In this document: in pieces, positions 1-5,075 of the stretch | How positions within the stretch are numbered: position 1 is the stretch's first letter | How the letters are laid out: each line of letters opens with the position of its first letter | NCBI GenBank assembly: GCA_030594675.1 | Contig: JAUVES010000041.1 | Span: 1-6,258, forward strand | DNA from: Candidatus Nanohaloarchaea archaeon | GTDB taxonomy: Archaea > EX4484-52 > GLR71 | Length of the DNA: 6,258 bases | Direction of reading: 5' to 3' | Notes under the pieces: generated by a model | What the model saw: only the letters and a program-made list of their open reading frames with translations | What the model was told of the DNA's origin: nothing | Databases searched by the model: none | Program-made: the position numbers and the translations under genes

Positions 1-542
1 ACAAGTATCTCTTTGCCAAGTGGCTCAACCATAAGCTTATCATATTCCTTGACAGATCCCCTCTTCACAAGGCCAAGTATCACAGTCCCCACGCTCTTGA
101 CCTGGAAATAGTTGTCAACAACAACTTTAGCATCACCGGAAATATCCTTAAAGTCAAGTGCGCAAAGCTTAGATCTCAGCTCAACAGAATCCTTGGCTAA
201 AAACTCAAACCGGGCAACAGAAGTCCCGGAAACAAGAGGCATCACCTGCTCCCTGGCTACATTCTCGCCAAGAAGAACAAACCCACAGGAAAAGCCAAAA
301 GCATCAATAGCAAGAATAATCTCGCCAACTTCAGCACCAAGCTCATTTATCACAATCACAGGCACATCAGCCATAGCGATAGACTGCAAGAGAGACTGTA
401 TCTTATCAGAATTATTCCTCACATAAGTGAAAATTCCCTCGGAACTGGAATGGTTATAGATAGCGATATCATTGGTAGTGCCTTCTTTTCCAAGTTCCTT
501 GATAAATTCAGGGTCACCAAATACACCGACAGTAAGGTTCAT
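1..542 (-). CDS. EF-Tu/SelB-like protein with degenerate GTPase domain (3'-truncated by window)
   Basis: Only the N-terminal 180 codons lie in the window; the gene continues past base 1. The layout resembles a translational GTPase of the EF-Tu/SelB/EF-1A class. Residues 1-110 form a G-domain-like alpha/beta region (MNLTVGVFGDPEF at the start, VPVIVINELGAEVGE around 60-74). Residues about 144-180 read like EF-Tu domain 2 (NYFQVKSVGTVILGLVKRGS and onward). The canonical P-loop GHVDHGK[ST] is absent; the equivalent position is GVFGDPEF followed by KELGKEGT, and no NKxD motif is visible. GTP binding is therefore doubtful. Archaea are known to carry such EF-Tu-like paralogues, whose function I do not know; a factor-like RNA or ribosome binder is possible. 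The ATG at 542 is chosen because a TATA box sits about 27 bp upstream. The family call is fairly sure; the role is unknown. Confidence 0.8.
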   Translation of the reverse strand, partial: MNLTVGVFGDPEFIKELGKEGTTNDIAIYNHSSSEGIFTYVRNNSDKIQSLLQSIAMADVPVIVINELGAEVGEIILAIDAFGFSCGFVLLGENVAREQVMPLVSGTSVARFEFLAKDSVELRSKLCALDFKDISGDAKVVVDNYFQVKSVGTVILGLVKRGSVKEYDKLMVEPLGKEIL

Positions 543-565
543 ACACAAGATAAGCGAGAGAAAGG

Positions 566-574
566 TTTATATTT
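566..574 (-). promoter_or_regulatory. TATA box of the EF-Tu-like gene, probably leaderless
   Basis: On the minus strand this reads AAATATAAA. Its centre (about 570) is 27-28 bp upstream of the ATG at 542, the usual distance between an archaeal TATA box and the transcription start. The message would therefore begin at or next to the start codon. No SD-like sequence is seen just before the ATG, which agrees with a leaderless transcript. Confidence 0.55.
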
Positions 575-633
575 GTTGTTTATGTTTAGAATCAACTTTA
601 TACTTAATCTCTTGTAAATCTCAACATTTTATC

Positions 634-641
634 TTTATATA
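634..641 (+). promoter_or_regulatory. TATA box of the ATP-grasp/MscS-like operon
   Basis: TTTATATA matches the archaeal TATA consensus. A start about 25 bp downstream would fall near 662-665, giving a leader of about 25 nt before the ATG at 689. A weaker copy of the same pattern (CTTTATACTT, 596-605) lies 37 bp upstream and could be a second promoter. The inferred leader contains a run of seven T at 669-675 and then GGTGTGG (676-682), a weak SD candidate. Confidence 0.55.
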
Positions 642-688
642 CTTATCCAAACAATTAACCAACATTCCTTTTTTTGGTGTGGCTTCTG

Positions 689-1573
689 ATGAAATTATGC
701 ATAATCGGTCCGGAAAGCAGGTCTGACACGGAAATAGAATTGATGGACAAAGCAAAAGCTAAGTTCGATTCTGTCCTTTATACACCTATTGAAATGATAC
801 GGATAGAGACAATAAAAGACAATGCAGCACCATTCTTCAAATCAGTCAATCTTCTGGATTTCGATGCAATTTTCATAAGGGTTGAAAAGAAAAACTCAGA
901 TTTCTGCTATGTGCTCTTAAAAATTTTTGAGCAGCACGGAATATTCACATCTTTAGGCAGCGATTCTCTTTTATACGGATACAATGAATTCCTTCTTCCT
1001 TTCATTCTCAAGAACAATAAGATACAGACACCAAAGACATACCTTGCAATGTCAAGGACAGCAATAGAAAATAATATAGAGACAATGATATACCCTGTAC
1101 TGCTTAAGCTTCCTTACAGCAAGACAGGAACGATTGTGCTTGATTCAGCCGATTCTGCAAAAGGTGTTGTAGATACGCTTGAAGTGCTTAAGCAGCCAGT
1201 AACATTACAGGAGACTTTTGAGGATGCAGAAATTTTATCAGTCCTTGTTGTCGGTAATGACACATTTGCAATTAAAGGCAAAAACAAAAAATACAAGCTT
1301 ACAAGAGACGAGACAGACATGGCTATGCGTACTTCAAAGCTTCTGAAAGCAGCAATATGTCAGATAAATCTTATAAAAGCAAATAATCAGGTGATGGTTG
1401 CAGGATTTAACATAAAGCCAAGACTGGAAACCTACAGCAAGGTACATGATATAGACATTCTTGCCAAATGCCTGTCATATCTTGCAAAGCATGCAGCAAT
1501 AAAAAAAGAAAACCCGGTATTCAACAAGTTTCTGGAGTGGATTCGTGATATGAGGTGGAAAGCAGATGAATAA
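689..1573 (+). CDS. Degenerate RimK-like ATP-grasp protein (probable pseudoenzyme)
   Basis: This 294-residue protein is co-linear with the RimK-type ligase encoded next to it. Shared landmarks are a short N-terminal beta strand (MKLCIIGPES), the PKTYL segment near 115-119, PVLLKL near 136-141, LQE near 173-175 and VLVVG near 185-189. The active-site positions are altered. The glycine-rich loop GGSGGKGV of the neighbour is YSKTGTIV here (143-150); the DLRV arginine is replaced (ILSV, 182-185); the metal-binding ExN motif reads GFNIKP (239-244), so the glutamate is lost; and the aspartate of VDII reads as asparagine (INLI, 226-229). Lys140 and Asn241 remain. I infer that it does not catalyse ATP-dependent ligation but may pair with or regulate its active neighbour. 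The ATG at 689 is preferred over TTG 674 or GTG 677 because GGTGTGG (676-682) then serves as the SD and the protein begins directly with the first beta strand. It overlaps the next gene by 8 nt. Confidence 0.85.
   Translation: MKLCIIGPESRSDTEIELMDKAKAKFDSVLYTPIEMIRIETIKDNAAPFFKSVNLLDFDAIFIRVEKKNSDFCYVLLKIFEQHGIFTSLGSDSLLYGYNEFLLPFILKNNKIQTPKTYLAMSRTAIENNIETMIYPVLLKLPYSKTGTIVLDSADSAKGVVDTLEVLKQPVTLQETFEDAEILSVLVVGNDTFAIKGKNKKYKLTRDETDMAMRTSKLLKAAICQINLIKANNQVMVAGFNIKPRLETYSKVHDIDILAKCLSYLAKHAAIKKENPVFNKFLEWIRDMRWKADE
1552..1558 (+). promoter_or_regulatory. Ribosome binding site for the RimK-like ligase
   Basis: GAGGTGG, a strong archaeal SD, lies 7 nt before the ATG at 1566 and inside the end of the upstream gene. 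It fixes the start of the second gene and indicates internal initiation on a polycistronic message. Confidence 0.7.
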
Positions 1574-2438
1574 GATATTGATAGCAGCACCAGGTAAGAT
1601 GTCACCCACTACAAATATGATTCTTGATGAAGCAAAAAAAGTCTTCAATGTAATGTTTGTCCCGATAAATGAGATGAGCCTGATTGTAGAAAAAGGCTCA
1701 ATAAAATGCGAATATAATAAGCAGGACCTTACAAAGGTAGACTATTTTTTTCCAAAGATAGATTCCCCGAGAAAACAATACGGCTACCAGATTGTGAAAG
1801 CATTTGACCTTGTAGATGTCCCAAAGCCATATCCTGCAGAGACAGTGCTTATAGCTCATGATAAATTCCTGACAACGCAAATACTTGCAAGATACAAGAT
1901 AAATATTCCAAAGACTTATCTTTTCAAGACAGGAGAGCATTCCGAAGAGATGGTTGATATAATAGATTTTCCTGTAATGGTAAAGCTTAAAGGTGGAAGC
2001 GGTGGAAAAGGAGTGATGTATGTCAATAACGCAGATACGATGAAATCAATACTTAAATCAATGGAACTTCTGAAGCAGGAAGTGCTTATACAGGAATTTG
2101 TTGAAAATCCAGGCGAAGACTTAAGAGTTCTTATCCTCGGTGATGAAATTGCAGGAGCATATAAAAGAGTTGCAAAAGAGGGAGAAAAAAGGGCAAATAT
2201 AAAAATAGGCGGCTCAGGCATAAGATATACTCCATCAAAAGAAGTAGAAGATATGAGCCTGAAAGTTGCAAAAATAATGAAAGCAAAAATGCTTGCAGTA
2301 GACATAATAGAAAGCAAAGAAGGGCCAGTAGTGCTTGAAGTGAACATAAATCCGGGAATAAAAGGTATAACTGAAGCGACAGATATAAATATTGCAAAAC
2401 GAATAATAGATTATATAGAGACACAGGTGAAAAAATAG
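1566..2438 (+). CDS. RimK-type ATP-grasp ligase
   Basis: This 290-residue protein has a complete RimK-like ATP-grasp core. Visible elements are HDKFLTTQIL (98-107), the ATP-contacting lysine in PVMVKLKGGSGGKGV (Lys140, glycine loop 143-150), QEF (176-178), DLRV (185-188), Arg201 and RANIKIGGSG (209-218), and the metal ligands Asp246 (VDII), Glu258 and Asn260 (LEVNINPG). Members of this family form an acyl-phosphate with ATP and join an amino acid, often glutamate, to a carboxylate. Known archaeal substrates include coenzyme F420 (CofF), tetrahydromethanopterin (MptN) and the LysW carrier (LysX/ArgX). The sequence alone does not tell which applies here, and the partner genes are unlike those in known lysine-pathway clusters. 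No signal peptide or membrane segment is seen, so it is probably cytoplasmic. It follows a degenerate paralogue with an 8-nt overlap and abuts a membrane-protein gene with no gap. The family call is very sure; the substrate is unknown. Confidence 0.93.
   Translation: MNKILIAAPGKMSPTTNMILDEAKKVFNVMFVPINEMSLIVEKGSIKCEYNKQDLTKVDYFFPKIDSPRKQYGYQIVKAFDLVDVPKPYPAETVLIAHDKFLTTQILARYKINIPKTYLFKTGEHSEEMVDIIDFPVMVKLKGGSGGKGVMYVNNADTMKSILKSMELLKQEVLIQEFVENPGEDLRVLILGDEIAGAYKRVAKEGEKRANIKIGGSGIRYTPSKEVEDMSLKVAKIMKAKMLAVDIIESKEGPVVLEVNINPGIKGITEATDINIAKRIIDYIETQVKK
2425..2430 (+). promoter_or_regulatory. Ribosome binding site for the MscS-like gene
   Basis: AGGTGA lies 8 nt before the ATG at 2439, within the last codons of the ligase gene. 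It supports this start and joint translation of the operon. Confidence 0.65.
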
Positions 2439-3239
2439 ATGGTAATTGAAATACCTGAAATAATCTTGGATATATATCAGTCAAACCCAGCTTTTTTCCA
2501 GTTCATAGGAATCCTTCTTCTCGGTTACATCGGCGGCCTTCTGGTAAAGAACACAATTCTGAAGATTTCAAGAATATCAGGCTTTGATAACATAATGAAA
2601 TCAAGCAAGATTCAGATGGTATTAAATGAGCTGGGCTGCAAAGGGACAGCAATGACTCTTCTTGCAGAGATTGCAAGATTATTCATATATATACTTGCTC
2701 TCTCATCAGCCTTCGAAATTCTTGGTTTTAATGAGATATCAGCCATATTTATCGTAATATTGAAATACATCCCAAATATAGGGATAGCAGTAGCTATATT
2801 GATTATCGGTGCTTTCATAGCAGACCTTTTCTGCAAACTGATACAGGAACTTGTATCAGGCAATGACAAGACAGGCGAGCTTTCAGGAATCGCAGAGATT
2901 TCATCATCATTCACAAGGCTTATACTTTACATAGTGACTGCAATCATAGCACTGAGAGTGCTTGGAGTTGACCCAACAGCAATAACAGTTTTCATGGCAG
3001 TTATCCTTCTCACTGCCTCAGCTCTTCTTGTCCTGTCTATGAAAGATCTTGCACCAAATTACATGGCAGGCACATACATGAAAAGCAGCGGGTTAAAAGA
3101 GAAAGACCGGGTAGTTGTTGGTAATATCTCAGGCACTATAGAGAATATAAACCTATTCAATACAACAATAAAATCAGGAAGAAAAATAATAGTCCTGCCC
3201 AACAGTGTCTTTGTAAGAAATGGCTTTGAGAAGCAATAA
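2439..3239 (+). CDS. Small MscS-like mechanosensitive channel family membrane protein
   Basis: This 266-residue protein has about five hydrophobic segments, near residues 20-38, 81-99, 110-131, 160-177 and 182-200. They include the repeated TM-helix pattern seen in bacterial and archaeal MscS relatives (IPNIGIAVAILIIGAFIADL at 111-130). The last helix leads into MKDLAPNYMAG and a beta domain (about 219-258) with the MscS-type GTIENINLFNTTIKSGRKII and the signature LPNSVF (253-258). The protein stops eight residues later, so the C-terminal alpha/beta cage of classical MscS is missing. MscS proteins open under membrane tension to release solutes. Here the role may be a channel or a membrane anchor for the co-encoded ligase pair; that link is inference from the zero-gap operon. 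The ATG at 2439 directly follows the TAG of the ligase and has an AGGTGA site 8 nt upstream. Confidence 0.85.
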   Translation: MVIEIPEIILDIYQSNPAFFQFIGILLLGYIGGLLVKNTILKISRISGFDNIMKSSKIQMVLNELGCKGTAMTLLAEIARLFIYILALSSAFEILGFNEISAIFIVILKYIPNIGIAVAILIIGAFIADLFCKLIQELVSGNDKTGELSGIAEISSSFTRLILYIVTAIIALRVLGVDPTAITVFMAVILLTASALLVLSMKDLAPNYMAGTYMKSSGLKEKDRVVVGNISGTIENINLFNTTIKSGRKIIVLPNSVFVRNGFEKQ

Positions 3240-3242
3240 ATT

Positions 3243-3437
3243 CTAATCATCAAAAACAAACAGCTCATCAATCTTAGTATTGAGAACTTTTGCAAGATCA
3301 TGGGCAAGCTTAAGAGACGGATTGTACTTCCCTTTCTCAAGAAAGACAATAGTCTCCCTCCGCACGCCGACTTTTACAGCCAGCTCTTCCTGCGTCAGGT
3401 CATACTTTGCCCTAAGCTCTTTGATTCTTGTTCTCAT
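3243..3437 (-). CDS. XRE-family helix-turn-helix transcriptional regulator
   Basis: This 64-residue protein is a single HTH domain of the Cro/C1 type: RIKELRAKYDLTQEELA, then VKVGVRRETIVFLEKGKYNPSL (HTH about 14-42), then LAHDLAKVLNTKIDELF. It closely resembles the short YozG-like regulators found in bacteria and archaea. There is no sensor domain. It is the last gene of a minus-strand operon, and its ATG overlaps the stop of the DUF2178-like gene by 4 nt (ATGA). AGAGATG (3444-3450) is a modest SD 6 nt upstream. Such regulators commonly travel with small membrane proteins and repress their own operon, so the repeated AT-rich element at 4187-4218 is the likely binding site (inference). Its stop lies 3 bp from the convergent MscS-like gene. 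Confidence 0.92.
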   Translation of the reverse strand: MRTRIKELRAKYDLTQEELAVKVGVRRETIVFLEKGKYNPSLKLAHDLAKVLNTKIDELFVFDD

Positions 3438-3838
3438 TCAATACATCTCTTATTATAGTACCACCTTAATATCAGCCATGAATATGCTCCAACAAATATT
3501 GTCGTATAGTACATATCTTTAAGTTCAATATTAAGTGACCAGATTTTATCTACCCAAAACAAAATTGTTACTGCAAGCATAATCAGCCAGCCAGCATTAT
3601 AACCTGCTTTTTCATTAATTCTCGTAATCCTTTCATCCCGTATTAACTCTGTTTTAGGTTTTGTTGAGGCAACTAATGCCATGATGCACATCATTATGCC
3701 AACAAGAATTGACATTCCTCCAAGAACCATTACTGTCTTGGAACCTATTTGAAAAAATAACACACCACACCCAAACAATATACTGAACGAACCCAGCTTG
3801 GTAAACAATAAAATATCTTTATCTTTTCGTATTTTCAT
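3434..3838 (-). CDS. DUF2178-like four-helix membrane protein
   Basis: This 134-residue protein has four likely membrane helices (about 14-32, 36-58, 82-98, 108-127) and a conserved charged loop between helices 2 and 3, DERITRINEKAGYNAG (68-83), typical of DUF2178 proteins. The family has no established function. It lies between a DUF3796-like gene and an XRE regulator, a grouping I know from archaea and Firmicutes, where small membrane proteins and repressors are paired. The start at 3838 is chosen over an upstream ATG at 3937. It is 1 nt after the stop of the previous gene, it has GAGGT 7 nt upstream, and the longer form would add 33 residues overlapping the neighbour in another frame. The last bases overlap the regulator's start. 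Confidence 0.85.
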   Translation of the reverse strand: MKIRKDKDILLFTKLGSFSILFGCGVLFFQIGSKTVMVLGGMSILVGIMMCIMALVASTKPKTELIRDERITRINEKAGYNAGWLIMLAVTILFWVDKIWSLNIELKDMYYTTIFVGAYSWLILRWYYNKRCIE

Positions 3839-3839
3839 T

Positions 3840-4166
3840 TTACCTACCTCTCCTATCATAGTAAAACAAAGAGAGAAGACACACAATAAGCGTCCCACCA
3901 AGCATACCGACAAAAGCTGGAGCAAACAGATCAACACTGCCTGTCAGATATATATATGCAATCGCTGCAACCCCGAAAAAGATAGTATACGCAAAAGCAT
4001 TCCTCGTCGCCTTGCCCATATTTTCCTCCATCCTTTCATCATTTGCATTATGTGTTGCAAAGTAAGGGATAAAAGCAACAAACCACAGGAAATTAACATT
4101 CCCCTCAACAAAATAGAGCAGGCTCATAACAGATAAAAAACCCAGATACCAAAGCATATTTTTCAT
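3840..4166 (-). CDS. DUF3796-like small membrane protein
   Basis: This 108-residue protein has about four hydrophobic segments: LWYLGFLSVMSLLYFV (5-20), NFLWFVAFIPYFA (25-37), AYTIFFGVAAIAYIYL (59-74) and FAPAFVGMLGGTLIVCLLSL (81-100). The charged loop NDERMEENMGKATRNAF (42-58) sits between helices 2 and 3, as in DUF3796 proteins. No function is established for the family. It is the first gene of a three-gene operon with a DUF2178-like protein and an XRE regulator; the gap to the next gene is 1 nt. A strong SD (GGGTGATG, 4171-4178) lies 4 nt upstream of the ATG at 4166, supporting this start over the next in-frame ATG at 4157. The DUF assignment is from pattern memory. Confidence 0.82.
   Translation of the reverse strand: MKNMLWYLGFLSVMSLLYFVEGNVNFLWFVAFIPYFATHNANDERMEENMGKATRNAFAYTIFFGVAAIAYIYLTGSVDLFAPAFVGMLGGTLIVCLLSLFYYDRRGR
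3846..3850 (-). promoter_or_regulatory. Ribosome binding site that decides the DUF2178-like start
   Basis: On the minus strand GAGGT lies 7 nt before the ATG at 3838, inside the last codons of the DUF3796-like gene. It favours the 134-residue form of the protein. Confidence 0.6.
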
Positions 4167-4170
4167 TCAA

Positions 4171-4178
4171 CATCACCC
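4171..4178 (-). promoter_or_regulatory. Ribosome binding site of the DUF3796-like gene
   Basis: GGGTGATG on the minus strand closely matches the archaeal SD GGAGGTGATC. It lies inside a six-codon reading frame (4180-4163, MGDVE then TGA) whose stop overlaps the gene's ATG as ATGA. Confidence 0.6.
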
Positions 4179-4186
4179 ATACATAA

Positions 4187-4218
4187 GTTATATATTTCTA
4201 ACATTATGTTATATATTT
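4187..4218 (-). promoter_or_regulatory. Promoter with duplicated TATA/operator element of the DUF3796-DUF2178-XRE operon
   Basis: The 11-bp sequence GTTATATATTT (plus strand) occurs at 4187-4197 and again at 4208-4218, exactly 21 bp apart, two helical turns. Each copy is followed by TAAC, giving imperfect GTTA-N-TAAC dyads (4187-4202 and 4208-4221). On the minus strand each copy is a TATA-box candidate (AAATATATAAC). The distal copy would start a message near 4186-4188 with a leader that keeps the SD. The proximal copy would start it near the ATG itself, without the SD. I infer that one or both copies are also the binding sites of the co-encoded XRE regulator. A further AT run (ATATATA, 4229-4235) lies just beyond. 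Confidence 0.55.
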
Positions 4219-4255
4219 AACACATCTCATATATAAATCTTTCGGAGATGCACAG

Positions 4256-4262
4256 AAAAAAA
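4256..4262 (-). terminator. Poly-T run after the metallopeptidase gene
   Basis: On the minus strand seven T follow directly after the TGA stop of the metallopeptidase gene. Oligo-T tracts are sufficient for termination by archaeal RNA polymerase. No strong hairpin is seen, so this is a short, possibly leaky terminator before the next promoter. Confidence 0.4.
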
Positions 4263-4988
4263 TCAAAATAATCTGAATCCAAAAACCTTCTTCTTCACAG
4301 TATTCTTAAAAGACAGCTTTTTAAGCCACTTTTCAGCATCTTTATATCTTTCAAATTTTTTCTCATCTTCCCTAAAATCCCTGTGATGGCACCTGCTCTG
4401 GTAATCACTCTGTTTCACATCATGGATAATGTGCAGCATCTCATGATATAGCACAAACTCAGCAACAAACTGCGGAACTTTAACATCATCAAGCGATTTG
4501 CTTATCAATATAGCATGCTTTGAATAATCATAATGCCCATATTTTCGAGTAGTTATCCTGCTCCCCCAGCAAAGTGCAGGCATTGACAAGACACTGGAAA
4601 AGTACTTGTCATTGATATTCTCAAAAAGCACTTCAAGATCATAGGCAGAACCAAGAGGCTTATGCACTGCTTTGTGCCCCCTCACTTTTTTGATAGTATG
4701 GTGCCTAAGGTTTATCTCAGGCGAATTTATCCACAGCCTGTAAATCTTCTGATGTATCTTGGGACAATCCTTCCTCTTAATCTTAGACACAAGTATATAG
4801 GCAAGTGCAGTAAGTACTTTTGAAGGCGCATCAGAAAGCAGGTCAGACACCTTTACCTCCAACACACCATCCCGAAGACGAATAGTGCTTTTCACACCGG
4901 AATATTTATAGAATCGCGCAGATACAGATATATGCCTGCCAACAACCTCAAAATACACATCAGAAAATATCTCTTCAAGCCTATCCAT
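4263..4988 (-). CDS. SprT/M48-like zinc metallopeptidase
   Basis: This 241-residue protein carries a zinc-peptidase core in its second half. It runs from YDLEVLFENINDKYF (116-130) through LCWGSRITTRKYGHYD (139-154) and ILISKSLDD (160-168) to VLYHEMLHIIHD (179-190), where His182, Glu183 and His186 form HExxH. CHHRDFREDEKKFERY (200-215) follows and is likely to supply the third ligand, His202 (or His201). This arrangement is that of SprT-like/M48-like peptidases, which cleave or remodel proteins in the cytoplasm; a precise substrate is not known. Residues 1-110 are a separate N-terminal region with no motif I recognise. As I recall it, the same two-part layout occurs in bacterial proteins annotated as M48/SprT-like, so exchange between domains is possible. 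No signal peptide or membrane helix is seen. The ATG at 4988 is the only in-frame start near the promoter. Confidence 0.85.
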   Translation of the reverse strand: MDRLEEIFSDVYFEVVGRHISVSARFYKYSGVKSTIRLRDGVLEVKVSDLLSDAPSKVLTALAYILVSKIKRKDCPKIHQKIYRLWINSPEINLRHHTIKKVRGHKAVHKPLGSAYDLEVLFENINDKYFSSVLSMPALCWGSRITTRKYGHYDYSKHAILISKSLDDVKVPQFVAEFVLYHEMLHIIHDVKQSDYQSRCHHRDFREDEKKFERYKDAEKWLKKLSFKNTVKKKVFGFRLF

Positions 4989-5029
4989 ATAAGATACTTC
5001 ACAAGCTCCCTTAAAAATCTTTGCAGAAA

Positions 5030-5045
5030 GTATAAATATATTTCC
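5030..5045 (-). promoter_or_regulatory. Promoter of the metallopeptidase gene
   Basis: The minus strand reads GGAAATATATTTATAC, an extended TATA element. A start 25-27 bp downstream would lie near 5008-5013, leaving a leader of about 20-25 nt. GGGAGC (5005-5010) is the only SD-like sequence and is rather far (16 nt) from the ATG. Confidence 0.45.
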
Positions 5046-5046
5046 G

Positions 5047-5056
5047 TATAATTATA
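5047..5056 (+). promoter_or_regulatory. Probable TATA element of the HAD gene, leaderless
   Basis: TATAATTATA is centred about 25 bp upstream of the GTG start at 5076, and no SD is visible just before that start. Together with the element at 5030-5045 it forms a compact divergent promoter region of 87 bp. Another AT-rich stretch (5058-5069) makes the exact box uncertain. Confidence 0.4.
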
Positions 5057-5075
5057 GATATATTAATATCTAACG

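Noticed and set aside
674..688. Earlier TTG/GTG starts for the first ATP-grasp gene (674, 677)
   Set aside because: They would consume the only SD candidate, and the added residues precede the first beta strand without matching the neighbouring paralogue.
112..726. Two plus-strand open frames, 112-426 and 472-726
   Set aside because: Both lie antisense to, or run out of, the EF-Tu-like gene and its promoter region. Their compositions are rich in Ser and Thr and show no domain pattern, while the minus strand gives a recognisable protein.
1566..2438. Naming the ligase lysX, cofF or mptN
   Set aside because: The ATP-grasp core does not tell the substrate, and no lysine, F420 or methanopterin genes are nearby.
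1698..2914. Minus-strand open frames opposite the ligase and channel genes
   Set aside because: They are antisense to genes with clear family motifs and have no recognisable domains or plausible start signals.
3839..3937. Upstream extension of the DUF2178-like protein to an ATG at 3937
   Set aside because: It would overlap the DUF3796-like gene by about 100 nt, whereas an ATG with a good SD lies 1 nt after that gene's stop.
3798..4136. Plus-strand open frame opposite the two membrane-protein genes
   Set aside because: Its antisense partners have helices, SD sites and a shared motif; this frame has none.
3243..4166. Toxin-antitoxin module
   Set aside because: The XRE protein could be an antitoxin, but no toxin fold is present. 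The partners are two small multi-helix membrane proteins, which better fits a regulated membrane-protein operon.
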